DNA of 64,000 nucleotides, from the NCBI RefSeq assembly GCF_015234515.1, contig NZ_JADGMY010000033.1, forward strand, positions 35,581 to 99,580, read 5' to 3'. Numbering within the stretch: position 1 is the first letter of the stretch; each line of letters opens with the position of its first letter. This stretch comes from Cellulomonas sp. (GTDB lineage: Bacteria; Actinomycetota; Actinomycetes; Actinomycetales; Cellulomonadaceae). Positions 40,307-48,467 of the stretch are shown piece after piece. The translations under genes were made by a program, and so were the position numbers. The notes under the pieces are model-generated. The model was given only the letters and a program-made list of their open reading frames with translations. It was not told the DNA's origin and searched no databases.

Positions 40307-42630
40307 GCCCGACGCCGGAGCAGGGTGCACGCGCGGTCGTCGGGTCGGCGCTGTGCGTCCTGGCGACCTGGGCGAGCCTCCTCGCGCTCACCGGCCTCGT
40401 CGCGGGGAGCCGGTGGTTCGGGGTCGCGTGCGTGGGTGTGCTCGTCGTCGCCACGGCGACCACCCTCACGCGTGCGGCCACGCGCCGCTGGTGGGCGCCC
40501 ACGGCAGTCGGTGCGACGGTCGCGCTCGTCGGCCTCGTGCTGCGCTACGGCGCCCCTCCGGGCCGCCCGCAGTTCCTGCCCGACCCGGACGCCGTCGGAC
40601 GGGCCTGGGCGACCGCACGGCAGGGCGTCGCGGTCGTGAACGACTCGTTCGTCCCCATGCCCGACGTGCGACCCGGCGAGATGCTGCTGGTCGTCGGCGG
40701 TCTCGCCGTCTACCTGCTGCTCGACGCAGCGGTGCTGGCGCTGCGGTTCCCGGCCGTGGGCGGCGCGCCGCTCCTCGCGCTGTGGGTGCCCGCCATCGTG
40801 CTGGGCTTCCCCGCCGGCGCGGCGCCGATGTTCTGGACGGCCGCGGGCTACCTCGCACTCCTCGCCTACGGCGCCGCGCCGCTGCACGCGCACGCCGGAC
40901 GCCTGCAGCGTGTCGGCACCGCGGGCGCGGCGGCGGTCGCTCTCGCGGGCACCGCCATGGTCGCCGGGCCACCGCTCATGGACATTCCGGGGTGGGCCAG
41001 CGTCGCGCTGCCGACGTTCGGCGACGGCCCGGTCGGCCCGCTGGAGCTCAGTGACGACCTCGACCTGCGCGAGAGCCTCAGCATGCGCTCGTCGCAGGTG
41101 GTGCTCACGTACCGGGTGACCGACCCCTCCCTGCCCGAGGAGCTCGACACCGGTGACACGCAGGACGACACGGGCGCGAGCGACGCGACGGACCTCGGGC
41201 CCGACGCGGCGGGCGCCACGCCGACACCGGCCGCCGGCCCGGCCGTCGACGCGCGGCTCGTCGGGCCGCTGCGCGCGTTCACGATGGCGACGTTCGACGG
41301 TCGGGGGTGGGAGCGGACCGAGACCGACGCGCTCGACGTCTGGGACCCGAGCGCGCTGCTCGCGTCCGACCCGCGACTCGTCGGCACCCCGCCCGACCCC
41401 GCGTCCGGCACGCTCGCCCAGGTGGACCTCGAGGTGGGGGCGCTGCGGGAGCGCCGTCTGCCCGTCAGCACGTTCCCGCGCACGGTCACCGTCGACGGCC
41501 AGTGGGGCTACGACCCGCTGCGCGACGAGGTCGTCGGGCAGCGGTCGACGGGTGACGGGCTCACCTACTCCATGCTCGTCCAGGTGCCCACGCTCACCGC
41601 CGGGGACCTGCGGACGACGGACGTCGGCACGCCCACCGAGGGCGACCTGTACACCGCGGTGCCGGACACCGCACACCGGGAGGACATCGCCGCGCTGGCG
41701 GCCGAGGTCACCGCGGATGCCGCTGGTCCGTACGACCAGGCGCTCGACCTGCAGACGTGGCTGCGCTCGGCGGCCAACTTCACGTACGACACACGCGTCC
41801 CGCCGGCACGGACGTCCGACGCCGTGTGGGACTTCCTCGAGGACCGCCGCGGGTACTGCGTGCAGTTCGCCACGGCGATGGCCATGATGGCGCGAACCCT
41901 GGACATCCCGTCCCGCATCGGTGTCGGGTTCCTGCCCGGCGAGCGGAACGACGACGGCACGTACGTCGTGACCGGACGCCTCGCGCACGCCTGGCCGGAG
42001 CTGTACTTCGACGGGTTGGGATGGGTGCGGTTCGAGCCGACACCTGCGTCGCAGAGCGGTCCTCCCCCGGCATGGGCTGACCCCTTCAGCGGCCTCACGG
42101 CCCCCGGTTCGATCCCCGAGGAGCTCGCCGCCAACCAACCCACGGCCCTGCCGAGCGGCGCGGCGACCGCACCGTCCACCACGTCGCCCGTCGTCGAGGC
42201 AGAGGAGAGCGCGTGGGTCCCCGCAGCGATCACGGCAGGTCTCGTCCTGCTCGCGGCGGGCACCACACTGGTCCTCGCGCTCCTCGTCCGCCGCCGCCGA
42301 CAGCGCGTCGCGACGCCGGAGGACGCCTGGAACGTCCTGCGGCGGGACCTCGCGCGGGTCGACGTGCGGTGGTCCGACGCGACGAGCCCCCGAGGCGCCG
42401 TGCGTCAGGTCCAGCACGCCGTGGACGCCCGCGGAGGACACGAGCTCGATGCGTCCGCGCGTGATGCCCTCGAGCGCCTCGCGCGGGTCGTCGAGCGGGC
42501 CCGCTACGCGCCGTCGCCCGCCGAGCACAGCGCGGACGACCTGGCGCTGTGGGTCCAGGAGGTGCGCAGCGGGGTACGCACCGCGCTCGCGCAGGACGCC
42601 CCAGCGCCCGCGGTCACGACGAGCGCCTGA
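40303..42630 (+). CDS. TgpA-type membrane transglutaminase-like protein
   Basis: The 775-residue protein has five or six N-terminal membrane helices up to residue 225, then an extracytoplasmic region with a transglutaminase core. The catalytic Cys is Cys519 in RRGYCVQFATAMAMMAR and the His is His562 in AHAWPELYFDGLGW. The acidic residue is in RFEPTP (Glu where many relatives have Asp). A second membrane helix near 640-660 is followed by a basic cytoplasmic domain. Relatives may cross-link or hydrolyse peptides at the cell surface; the substrate is unknown. It is coupled to DUF58 by a 4-bp overlap. Confidence 0.85.
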   Translation: MSPTPEQGARAVVGSALCVLATWASLLALTGLVAGSRWFGVACVGVLVVATATTLTRAATRRWWAPTAVGATVALVGLVLRYGAPPGRPQFLPDPDAVGRAWATARQGVAVVNDSFVPMPDVRPGEMLLVVGGLAVYLLLDAAVLALRFPAVGGAPLLALWVPAIVLGFPAGAAPMFWTAAGYLALLAYGAAPLHAHAGRLQRVGTAGAAAVALAGTAMVAGPPLMDIPGWASVALPTFGDGPVGPLELSDDLDLRESLSMRSSQVVLTYRVTDPSLPEELDTGDTQDDTGASDATDLGPDAAGATPTPAAGPAVDARLVGPLRAFTMATFDGRGWERTETDALDVWDPSALLASDPRLVGTPPDPASGTLAQVDLEVGALRERRLPVSTFPRTVTVDGQWGYDPLRDEVVGQRSTGDGLTYSMLVQVPTLTAGDLRTTDVGTPTEGDLYTAVPDTAHREDIAALAAEVTADAAGPYDQALDLQTWLRSAANFTYDTRVPPARTSDAVWDFLEDRRGYCVQFATAMAMMARTLDIPSRIGVGFLPGERNDDGTYVVTGRLAHAWPELYFDGLGWVRFEPTPASQSGPPPAWADPFSGLTAPGSIPEELAANQPTALPSGAATAPSTTSPVVEAEESAWVPAAITAGLVLLAAGTTLVLALLVRRRRQRVATPEDAWNVLRRDLARVDVRWSDATSPRGAVRQVQHAVDARGGHELDASARDALERLARVVERARYAPSPAEHSADDLALWVQEVRSGVRTALAQDAPAPAVTTSA

Positions 42631-42663
42631 CGGCGCCCACCCGCCTGGCGACGCGCGACGTCG

Positions 42664-43062
42664 TCAGCGCCCGTCCCCGTCGCGGCGGCGGTCCCACCGC
42701 TCCTCGAGCCGCGACATGAACCCACGCTTCTTCGACGACGAGGTCGACGCCCGGCGCACCGAGCCGTCCGGGGCGACCGTGCCCTGCGGACCGGCGCGTT
42801 CGGCGCGGGGCGCGGCGAACGCGAACGCGACCGCCGCGAACATCACGACGAACCCGATGGCGCCGACCCAGGGCTGCGACGTCGCGGCGCCGATGACCAG
42901 CAGCAGCAGACCAGCTGCTGCTCCCACCCCGGCGACGACGTAGCGCGTGACGGGTCGATGCCCGCCGCGTCGCGTGAGCGTGTTGGCGAGTCGAGGGTCG
43001 TCAGACGTGAGCTGGCGCTCCATCTGCTCCAGCACGCGCTGCTCGTACTCGGAGAGTGGCAT
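42664..43062 (-). CDS. DUF3040 membrane protein
   Basis: The 132-residue protein starts with the DUF3040 signature MPLSEYEQRVLEQMERQL. Two membrane helices follow (YVVAGVGAAAGLLLLVIGA and WVGAIGFVVMFAAVAFAFA), then a basic cytoplasmic tail. The family is confined to actinobacteria, often near the dcw cluster; its function is unknown. ATG 43062 is the conserved start. It converges with the transglutaminase gene. Confidence 0.85.
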   Translation of the reverse strand: MPLSEYEQRVLEQMERQLTSDDPRLANTLTRRGGHRPVTRYVVAGVGAAAGLLLLVIGAATSQPWVGAIGFVVMFAAVAFAFAAPRAERAGPQGTVAPDGSVRRASTSSSKKRGFMSRLEERWDRRRDGDGR

Positions 43063-43211
43063 CCCGACCCCCGTCGCACTCCGGTGGACTATGTGGCCTC
43101 AGGATAGATCGGCTGGCACCAAGGTGGTAGTCGAGCGACCGTCGGCAGGGCGATCATCATGCGGCACGCACCGGGGTGTCCGCCACTGCCGGGCGTGTCG
43201 GGCCCGAGTAT

Positions 43212-43652
43212 TCACCTGCTCGCGACCGCCGGCAGGCCGACCGGCGCCTCGTCACCGGCCGCGAGCGCATCCCGGACGGCGTCCACGAGATCCTCCGCGG
43301 CGCACAGGGCGCGCTCGGCACGTGCGGGCGTGACGAGCTCGAAACGTCCTGCGTCGACCGCCGAGCGCAGCGTCGCCGCCTGTGCGAACAGGGCCGAGAA
43401 CGTGTGCAGCTCGGGCGCGACCGCGTCGAGCATCCCCCAGACCGTGCGCGGGGCCCCGCGGCCGACAGGGCGCCCACGGGCGGCCACGAGCGCCGCACCC
43501 GCTCGCAACGCGGCCAGGTGCGCGTGGGAGAACATCTCCCACGGCTCACCGGAGAACTGCGCGGCGAGCAGCTCGGCGTCAGCGCGACTCAGCAGCTCGG
43601 CGCTCTGGGGCAGTGCCGTCGCATCGTCCAGTGCGCTCGACCGACCGCTCAT
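43212..43652 (-). CDS. SAV_6107-type HEPN-domain protein under SOS control
   Basis: The 146-residue, almost all-helical protein looks like the SAV_6107 HEPN family. SAELLSRADAELLAAQFSGEPWEMFSHAHLAAL forms the first helices (landmarks SRADAELL and AHLAALRAG), and LVTPARAERALCAAEDLVDAV the last. HEPN folds include RNases and toxin partners, but the RxxxxH catalytic motif is not evident here, so nuclease activity is uncertain. ATG 43652 has GGGAGG 8 nt upstream. A perfect LexA-type box sits inside its promoter, so it should be induced by DNA damage. Confidence 0.78.
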   Translation of the reverse strand: MSGRSSALDDATALPQSAELLSRADAELLAAQFSGEPWEMFSHAHLAALRAGAALVAARGRPVGRGAPRTVWGMLDAVAPELHTFSALFAQAATLRSAVDAGRFELVTPARAERALCAAEDLVDAVRDALAAGDEAPVGLPAVASR

Positions 43653-43692
43653 CGATGCCACCTCCCGTCGCGGCGGACGACCCGCCTCCCTC

Positions 43693-43721
43693 ATCTTCGA
43701 ACACATGTTCGAACGCGTCAA
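43693..43721 (-). promoter_or_regulatory. Promoter with embedded LexA (SOS) box
   Basis: On the minus strand TTGACG (43716-43721) is separated by 17 nt from GAAGAT (43693-43698). The spacer contains the SOS box CGAACACATGTTCG (43698-43711), part of an 18-bp near-palindrome TTCGAACACATGTTCGAA. LexA bound here would block the HEPN gene promoter. Confidence 0.8.
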
Positions 43722-43797
43722 TACCCCTCGAGTCCGACCGGCACGGTCGACGCTCGTGCCGCCGCAGCGCCGTGCCTCGATCCCGGTCCGCACCACG

Positions 43798-43803
43798 TAC
43801 GGT
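43798..43803 (+). promoter_or_regulatory. Leaderless promoter -10 (TACGGT) for the spermidine-synthase-like gene
   Basis: TACGGT lies 6 nt before the GTG at 43810. The LexA box about 90 bp upstream is divergent and may or may not affect this gene. Confidence 0.4.
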
Positions 43804-43809
43804 GACCGG

Positions 43810-44712
43810 GTGGCTGCCCGACGTCGCGACTCATCGTCCCGCCGACCACCGACATCCCGGTCCGCACCCGACACGCCCCGCTGGCCGGACGGGCCGGTCG
43901 CGGTGGCGACAGGCACTGCCGAGGTGGTGCCGGAGCCCGGACGTCCCCGTGCCGCGACGCTCATGGTGAACGGTGTCCCGAGCTCGTTCGTCGACCTCGA
44001 CGACCCCGGCCTGCTCGACTTCGAGTACATGCAGCAGGCCGGTGCCGTGGTCGAGGTCGTCGCGCGACGCCGCCCGGACCTCACGGTCCTGCACCTGGGT
44101 GCCGGCGGTTGCGCCCTCGCACGGGCGCTCGCGCACCGTCACCCCGGAGCGCGGCAGCTGGCGGTCGAGCTCGACGGTGAGCTCGCCCGGCTGGCCCGCG
44201 AGTGGTTCGACCTGCCGCGCGCCCCGCGTCTGCGGCTGCGCACGGGTGAGGCGCGTGCGGAGCTCTCGCGCCTGGCGGACGCGACGTACGACGTCGTCGC
44301 CCGCGACGTGTTCGCGGGCGACCGCACGCCCTCGCACCTCACGACGGTGGAGTTCGCCCAGGAGGCCCGTCGCGTGCTGCGCGCGGGCGGCGTCTACGTC
44401 GCCAACTGCGCCGACCGCCCACCGCTCACCCTGGCGAAGGCGGAGCTCGCCACGCTCGCCACGGTCTTCGCGCACGTCGGCGTGGTGGCCGAGCCTGCAC
44501 AGCTGCGCGGCCGGCGGTACGGCAACCTGCTGCTGGTGGCGACGGACGACCCCGACGTGCTCGACGACGCCGGCCTGGCGAGAGGGCTGCGCACGCTGCC
44601 CGTCCCGGCCCGGCTGCTCTGCGGCGACGAGGCACGGGCGCTGGCGGGCGCGGCGGCACCGCTGCGGGACCCGCAGGCGGCCGACGTCCCCGGCGACGAG
44701 CAGCAGGGCTGA
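43810..44712 (+). CDS. Spermidine-synthase-like methyltransferase-fold protein
   Basis: The 300-residue protein has the Rossmann fold of spermidine synthases: VLHLGAGGCALARALAHRHPG (nucleotide loop LGAGGC), AVELDGELARLAREWF, the acidic ARDVFAGDRTPSHLTTVEF segment and ADRPPLTLAKAELATLATVF. The polyamine-site tyrosines and the conserved gate loop are not obvious, so it may bind SAM or decarboxylated SAM without making spermidine. Stand-alone relatives are common in actinobacteria; activity is unproven. The GTG at 43810 follows TACGGT by 6 nt. A strong hairpin follows the stop. Confidence 0.8.
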   Translation: MAARRRDSSSRRPPTSRSAPDTPRWPDGPVAVATGTAEVVPEPGRPRAATLMVNGVPSSFVDLDDPGLLDFEYMQQAGAVVEVVARRRPDLTVLHLGAGGCALARALAHRHPGARQLAVELDGELARLAREWFDLPRAPRLRLRTGEARAELSRLADATYDVVARDVFAGDRTPSHLTTVEFAQEARRVLRAGGVYVANCADRPPLTLAKAELATLATVFAHVGVVAEPAQLRGRRYGNLLLVATDDPDVLDDAGLARGLRTLPVPARLLCGDEARALAGAAAPLRDPQAADVPGDEQQG

Positions 44713-44727
44713 CGTCCCCGACGCAGG

Positions 44728-44759
44728 ACAGGGCCGCACCCTGGCGGGTGCGGCCCTGT
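44728..44759. terminator. Bidirectional terminator hairpin
   Basis: ACAGGGCCGCACC and its exact complement form a 13-bp stem with a 6-nt loop between two converging genes, the spermidine-synthase-like gene and the cold-shock gene. Confidence 0.75.
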
Positions 44760-44793
44760 GCCTACGCAGATCCCGGCCGGAGCCGGGGCCGGG

Positions 44794-44997
44794 TCACAGC
44801 GGGCGGACGTGCTCCGCCTGCGGACCCTTCTGACCCTGCGTGATCTCGAACTCCACGCGCTGCCCCTCGTCGAGCGAGCGGTAACCCTGCGTGTCGATGG
44901 CCGAGTAGTGGACGAAGACGTCGGCGCCGCCGTCGTCCTGGGCGATGAACCCGAAGCCCTTCTCGGCGTTGAACCACTTGACCGCGCCCTGTGCCAT
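44794..44997 (-). CDS. cspA: Cold-shock protein (CspA family)
   Basis: The 67-residue OB-fold protein binds single-stranded RNA and DNA and melts secondary structure in mRNA. RNP1 is KGFGFI in VKWFNAEKGFGFIAQD and RNP2 is DVFVHYSAI. The tail EFEITQGQKGPQAEHV is typical. ATG 44997 is the conserved start. Upstream is a 295-bp region without a gene that contains a GC-rich hairpin and a palindrome, consistent with a long structured 5-prime leader as is usual for cold-shock mRNAs. Confidence 0.95.
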   Translation of the reverse strand: MAQGAVKWFNAEKGFGFIAQDDGGADVFVHYSAIDTQGYRSLDEGQRVEFEITQGQKGPQAEHVRPL

Positions 44998-45087
44998 GTC
45001 CCGCATCCTTCTGTCCCACCGGGTGACCACCACGGGCCCGATGCCCGCAGCGTGCCGCAATGCCTCACGTCCAGCACCGGGTGGTCC

Positions 45088-45109
45088 GGTCCCCGCCGCT
45101 CCGGGGACC
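45088..45109 (-). other. Hairpin in the cold-shock gene leader region
   Basis: GGTCCCCG and CGGGGACC form an 8-bp stem with a 6-nt loop about 90 bases upstream of the cspA ATG. It may be part of a structured 5-prime leader. The gap 44998-45292 holds no gene. Confidence 0.4.
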
Positions 45110-45208
45110 CGAGGGAGCCTCGCACCCGCGGACCCCGGAGGGAGGCGGGCAGCAGACCGGTCGAGCGTCCGTACGTCACTGCAACGGCTGCATCCTTGCA
45201 CGACAGAT

Positions 45209-45222
45209 GTGGCGTACGCCAC
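45209..45222. promoter_or_regulatory. Perfect 14-bp palindrome upstream of cspA
   Basis: GTGGCGTACGCCAC is an exact palindrome about 210 bases before the cspA start, next to an AT-richer patch. This is where a promoter for a long-leader csp transcript would be expected. It is a candidate operator; the cognate regulator is unknown. Confidence 0.4.
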
Positions 45223-45292
45223 GCCAACGTGGACGACCGTCCCGCTCGGCTCGACAACGATCGGGTCACGACGGCGGTTGGGGCACGGCCGG

Positions 45293-46240
45293 TCAGGCCG
45301 TCGCGTCACCACCGCCGTCACGGGGATCGGTCTGCTCCGCGAGGAACCTCTCGAGCTCCGCACCGATCTCCTCGGCCGTCGGCAGGTCGGTCGCCTGCGC
45401 CAGCAGGCTGGTCCGTCCGACGCTGCGGGTGAACGCGTCGTACTGCTCCTCGAGCGCCTGCACGACCGCGGCGACCTCGCTCGAACCCTCGACCTGCCGC
45501 TCGATCTCGCGCAGCGACTCGGCCGCCGCCGGCTGGAGCGCGGCGAGCCCGAGGTCGAGCCCGGTGGCGCGCTCGACGTGGCGCAGCCCGGCGAGGCCGG
45601 CACTGGGGAACGGTGCCTGCGCGAGGTAGTGCGGCACGTGCACCGCGAAGCCCATCGCGTCGTGCCCCGACTCCCCCAGGCGCATCTCGAGCAGCGCCGA
45701 GGCGCTGCCCGGGACCTGGACGGTGCCGAAGAACGACGTGTGGTCCGCGACGAGCTCGGAGCGGGTCGCGTGCGCCGTCACGGACACGGGCCGCGTGTGC
45801 GGCACCGCCATGGGGATGCCGTGCAGCCCGACGACGAGGGGCACGTCGAACCGCTCCACGACCTGCCGCACCGCCGCGACCCACCGCTCCCACTGCATGT
45901 CCGGCTCGACGCCGTGCAGCAGCAGGTAGGGCACGCCGTGGGCGTCCTCGAGCAGGTCGACGACGAGCTCGGGGGCCGCGTAGTGCGTCCACCCGGAATC
46001 GAAGGTCATGACGGGCCGACGTGAGCGGTAGTCGACGAGCTGGTCGACGTCGAACGTCACCAGCCGTCGGCCGTGGCCCGTGCCGGCGAGGTGCTCCACG
46101 GCGACCTGGCCGGCGTGGCCGGCGTCGACGAAACCCTGCAGGGCGTGCACCAGCACCGGTCCGGCGCCTCGGCGGGCCGCGGCGTCCACACGCTCGGCCG
46201 CGTCGACGTCCACGTCGTAGATGTCCCGGGGGTCAAGCAT
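45293..46240 (-). CDS. PAC2-family protein
   Basis: The 315-residue protein belongs to the proteasome assembly chaperone PAC2-like family. VLVHALQGFVDAGHAGQVAVEHL is the first conserved block (landmark GFVDAGHA). Further blocks are PYLLLHGVEPDMQWERWV, GLHGIPMAVPHTRP and GFAVHVPHYLAQAPFPSAGLAGL (landmark VHVPHYLA). A helical C-terminus follows. Actinobacteria have proteasomes, but the bacterial PAC2 proteins are often found outside the pup/prc cluster and their role is unproven. ATG 46240 gives MLDPRDIYD. It stands alone in orientation after the signalling cassette. Confidence 0.85.
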   Translation of the reverse strand: MLDPRDIYDVDVDAAERVDAAARRGAGPVLVHALQGFVDAGHAGQVAVEHLAGTGHGRRLVTFDVDQLVDYRSRRPVMTFDSGWTHYAAPELVVDLLEDAHGVPYLLLHGVEPDMQWERWVAAVRQVVERFDVPLVVGLHGIPMAVPHTRPVSVTAHATRSELVADHTSFFGTVQVPGSASALLEMRLGESGHDAMGFAVHVPHYLAQAPFPSAGLAGLRHVERATGLDLGLAALQPAAAESLREIERQVEGSSEVAAVVQALEEQYDAFTRSVGRTSLLAQATDLPTAEEIGAELERFLAEQTDPRDGGGDATA

Positions 46241-46318
46241 CGATGTCCACTCGCCTCTCGTGATGCGGTCGAGCGGTACAACGCCGCCGCCGCCGGGTCT
46301 CTTCCCCGGACCGGCACG

Positions 46319-46756
46319 TCAGCGGCCGGGCAGGCGCACGACCTCCACGAAGAACTCGTCGATCTGGCGCACCACGTCGATGAAGCGGTCGAAGTCCACC
46401 GGCTTGGTCACGTAGGCGTTGGCGTGCAGCGAGTAGCTGCGCACGACGTCCTCCTCCGCCTCGGACGTCGTCAGGACCACCACCGGGATGGAGCGCATCC
46501 GCTCGTCGGACTTCATCGCCTCGAGGACCTCCCGACCGTCCATCCGCGGCAGGTTGAGGTCGAGCAGCACGAGGTCCGGCGTGGGGGCGTCCGCGTGCTC
46601 GCTCTCCTTGCGCAGGAACTGCAGCGCACTGACGCCGTCGGCCACCACCGAGAGACGGTTGCGCACCTTGTTGTGCTCGAACGCCTCCCGTGTCATGAGG
46701 ACGTCACCCGGGTCGTCCTCGACCAGCAGGACGTCGATCACCTTCTGCTCCGGCAT
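46319..46756 (-). CDS. Single-domain response regulator (Rcp1-like)
   Basis: The 145-residue protein is one receiver domain: acidic pocket LLVEDDPGDV (12-20), phosphoacceptor Asp66 in DLVLLDLNLPRMDG, Thr/Ser switch in VVVLTTSEAEED and Lys118 in YVTKPVDF. There is no output domain. The sequence is of the Rcp1/phytochrome-partner type often encoded beside kinases with an AYVASHDLQEPL motif. It lies just downstream of the histidine kinase (1-bp gap) and probably receives phosphate from it, then acts by protein contact. Confidence 0.9.
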   Translation of the reverse strand: MPEQKVIDVLLVEDDPGDVLMTREAFEHNKVRNRLSVVADGVSALQFLRKESEHADAPTPDLVLLDLNLPRMDGREVLEAMKSDERMRSIPVVVLTTSEAEEDVVRSYSLHANAYVTKPVDFDRFIDVVRQIDEFFVEVVRLPGR

Positions 46757-46757
46757 G

Positions 46758-48467
46758 TCAGCTCCGTCTCTCGTCTCCGTCGGCGGGCACGTCGTGCCCG
46801 TCGACGTGCGTCTCGTGCCCGTCCACGGGCGCCTCGTGCCCGTCCTCAGGCGTCTGGCCACCCTCGTCGAGCGCGTCGCGCCCGATGCCCGGTGTCTCCT
46901 CGTCCGTCACGGGCAGGGTCCACCGCACGGTGGTCCCGTCGCCGTCGGTCTGCGGGATCCAGATGCGACCCCCGTGGAACTCGACGATCTTCTTGCACAG
47001 CGCCAGCCCGATGCCCGTGCCCTCGTAGACGTCCTTGGCGTGCAGCCGCTGGAAGATCACGAAGACCCGCTCGACGTACTGCGGGTCGATCCCGATCCCG
47101 TTGTCACGCGCCTCGATCTCCCAGGCGCCGTCGACCCGGCGCGCCGAGACGTGCACCTGGGGAGGGCGGTCGGGGTGCCGGAACTTCACGGCGTTGCCGA
47201 CGAGGTTCTGGAAGAGCTGGACGATCAGCGGCTCCTCGGCCCGAACCACGGGCAGGTCGTCGTGCGTGACGACGGCGCCCGCCTCCTCGATCCGCTCCGA
47301 GAGCTGGTCCTGCGCGCGCTCGAGCGCCGCTGCGAGGTCGACGTCGACGACCTCCCCTCCGACGCGTCCGACGCGCGAGAACCCGAGCAGGTCCTGGATG
47401 AGCCGCTGCATGCGCTTGGCCCCGTCGACCGCGAAGTCGATGTACTGGTCCGCGCGCTCGTCGAGCTGCCCGCCGTAGCGCTTCTGCAGCAGCTGCGTGA
47501 AGCTGGCGACCTTGCGCAGCGGCTCCTGCAGGTCGTGCGACGCCACGTACGCGAACTGCTCGAGGTCGCGGTTCGAGCGACGCAGCTCCTCGGCCTGCTC
47601 GGTGAGCCGCTGGTGCGCCTCGGTGATCTCCTGGCGGGACGAGCGCAGCTCGGCGAGCTGCGTGACCAGGCCGAGCCGCATCTGCTCGACGTCGGCCGCC
47701 AGCTCCTCGAGCTCCCCAGGCCCCTCGACGCGCACCACGTGGCTGAGGTCGCCGTCCGTCACGGCGCGGCTCGCCTGACCGAGCTGCGTCACCGGCACCA
47801 GGACCCAGCGTCGCAGCGCGAACCACAGCGAGGCGCCTGCCACGACGGCCGCGACGACGAGCAGCAGCACGAGGGCGCCCGTCGCGGACGTCCACCTCCC
47901 GAGCTCGGACACCGCGTCGACGCGGCTGGTGCGGACCTCCTGCACGTAGGACTCGACCGCGGCGCGCGCGTCGTCGAACAGCACCCGTCCCGCCTCGACG
48001 TCCTGCGGCGTGACGGCCTGCGTCCCTCCGGCGCGCACCTCGGCGACCAGCGGTGCGGCGAAGTCCTGGTGCCACCGTTCGGCGGCCGCCGCAGCGGCCC
48101 GCGCCTTCGCGACGAGGTCCGCGTCGGGGGCGTCCTGCTCGAGCTCCGAGGCCAGCAGCGTGAACGAGACCTCGGACTCGAGCGACCTCTCGTACGGCTC
48201 GAGGATGATCTCGTTCCCCGTGAGCGCGAAGCCGCGGACCGAGGTCTCGGCGTCCAGCAGGCGCGTGTACGCGGCGTCCGCGCCGGTCACCGCCTCGAAG
48301 TACAGACCGGTCACCTCCTGCTGGGCCGCCAGGGTCCGCGCGAGCACGAACCCCGCCAGCACGAGCACGACGCCCAGCAGCGCGCCCGCGGTCATCAGCA
48401 GCAGCGTCAGGCGGCGCCGCAGCGTCGTGGACCCGCGCGCAGCGGCTGCGACCGTCGCGGGGCTCAT
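46758..48467 (-). CDS. CHASE3-domain sensor histidine kinase
   Basis: The 569-residue membrane kinase has a first helix at about 22-45 and a CHASE3 extracytoplasmic sensor (TRLLDAETSVRGFALTGNE at about 68-86). A second helix is at 197-217, with HAMP at about 218-270 and then a coiled coil. The dimerisation/phosphoacceptor helix has His311 in AYVASHDLQEPLRKV. The ATP domain has N424/N-box NLVGNAVKF, DNGIGI (455-460) and GTGIGLALCKKI. The last 45 residues are acidic with repeated VDGHE-like units. The stop of the phosphatase gene overlaps its ATG, and the response regulator follows. The ligand is unknown. Confidence 0.92.
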   Translation of the reverse strand: MSPATVAAAARGSTTLRRRLTLLLMTAGALLGVVLVLAGFVLARTLAAQQEVTGLYFEAVTGADAAYTRLLDAETSVRGFALTGNEIILEPYERSLESEVSFTLLASELEQDAPDADLVAKARAAAAAAERWHQDFAAPLVAEVRAGGTQAVTPQDVEAGRVLFDDARAAVESYVQEVRTSRVDAVSELGRWTSATGALVLLLVVAAVVAGASLWFALRRWVLVPVTQLGQASRAVTDGDLSHVVRVEGPGELEELAADVEQMRLGLVTQLAELRSSRQEITEAHQRLTEQAEELRRSNRDLEQFAYVASHDLQEPLRKVASFTQLLQKRYGGQLDERADQYIDFAVDGAKRMQRLIQDLLGFSRVGRVGGEVVDVDLAAALERAQDQLSERIEEAGAVVTHDDLPVVRAEEPLIVQLFQNLVGNAVKFRHPDRPPQVHVSARRVDGAWEIEARDNGIGIDPQYVERVFVIFQRLHAKDVYEGTGIGLALCKKIVEFHGGRIWIPQTDGDGTTVRWTLPVTDEETPGIGRDALDEGGQTPEDGHEAPVDGHETHVDGHDVPADGDERRS

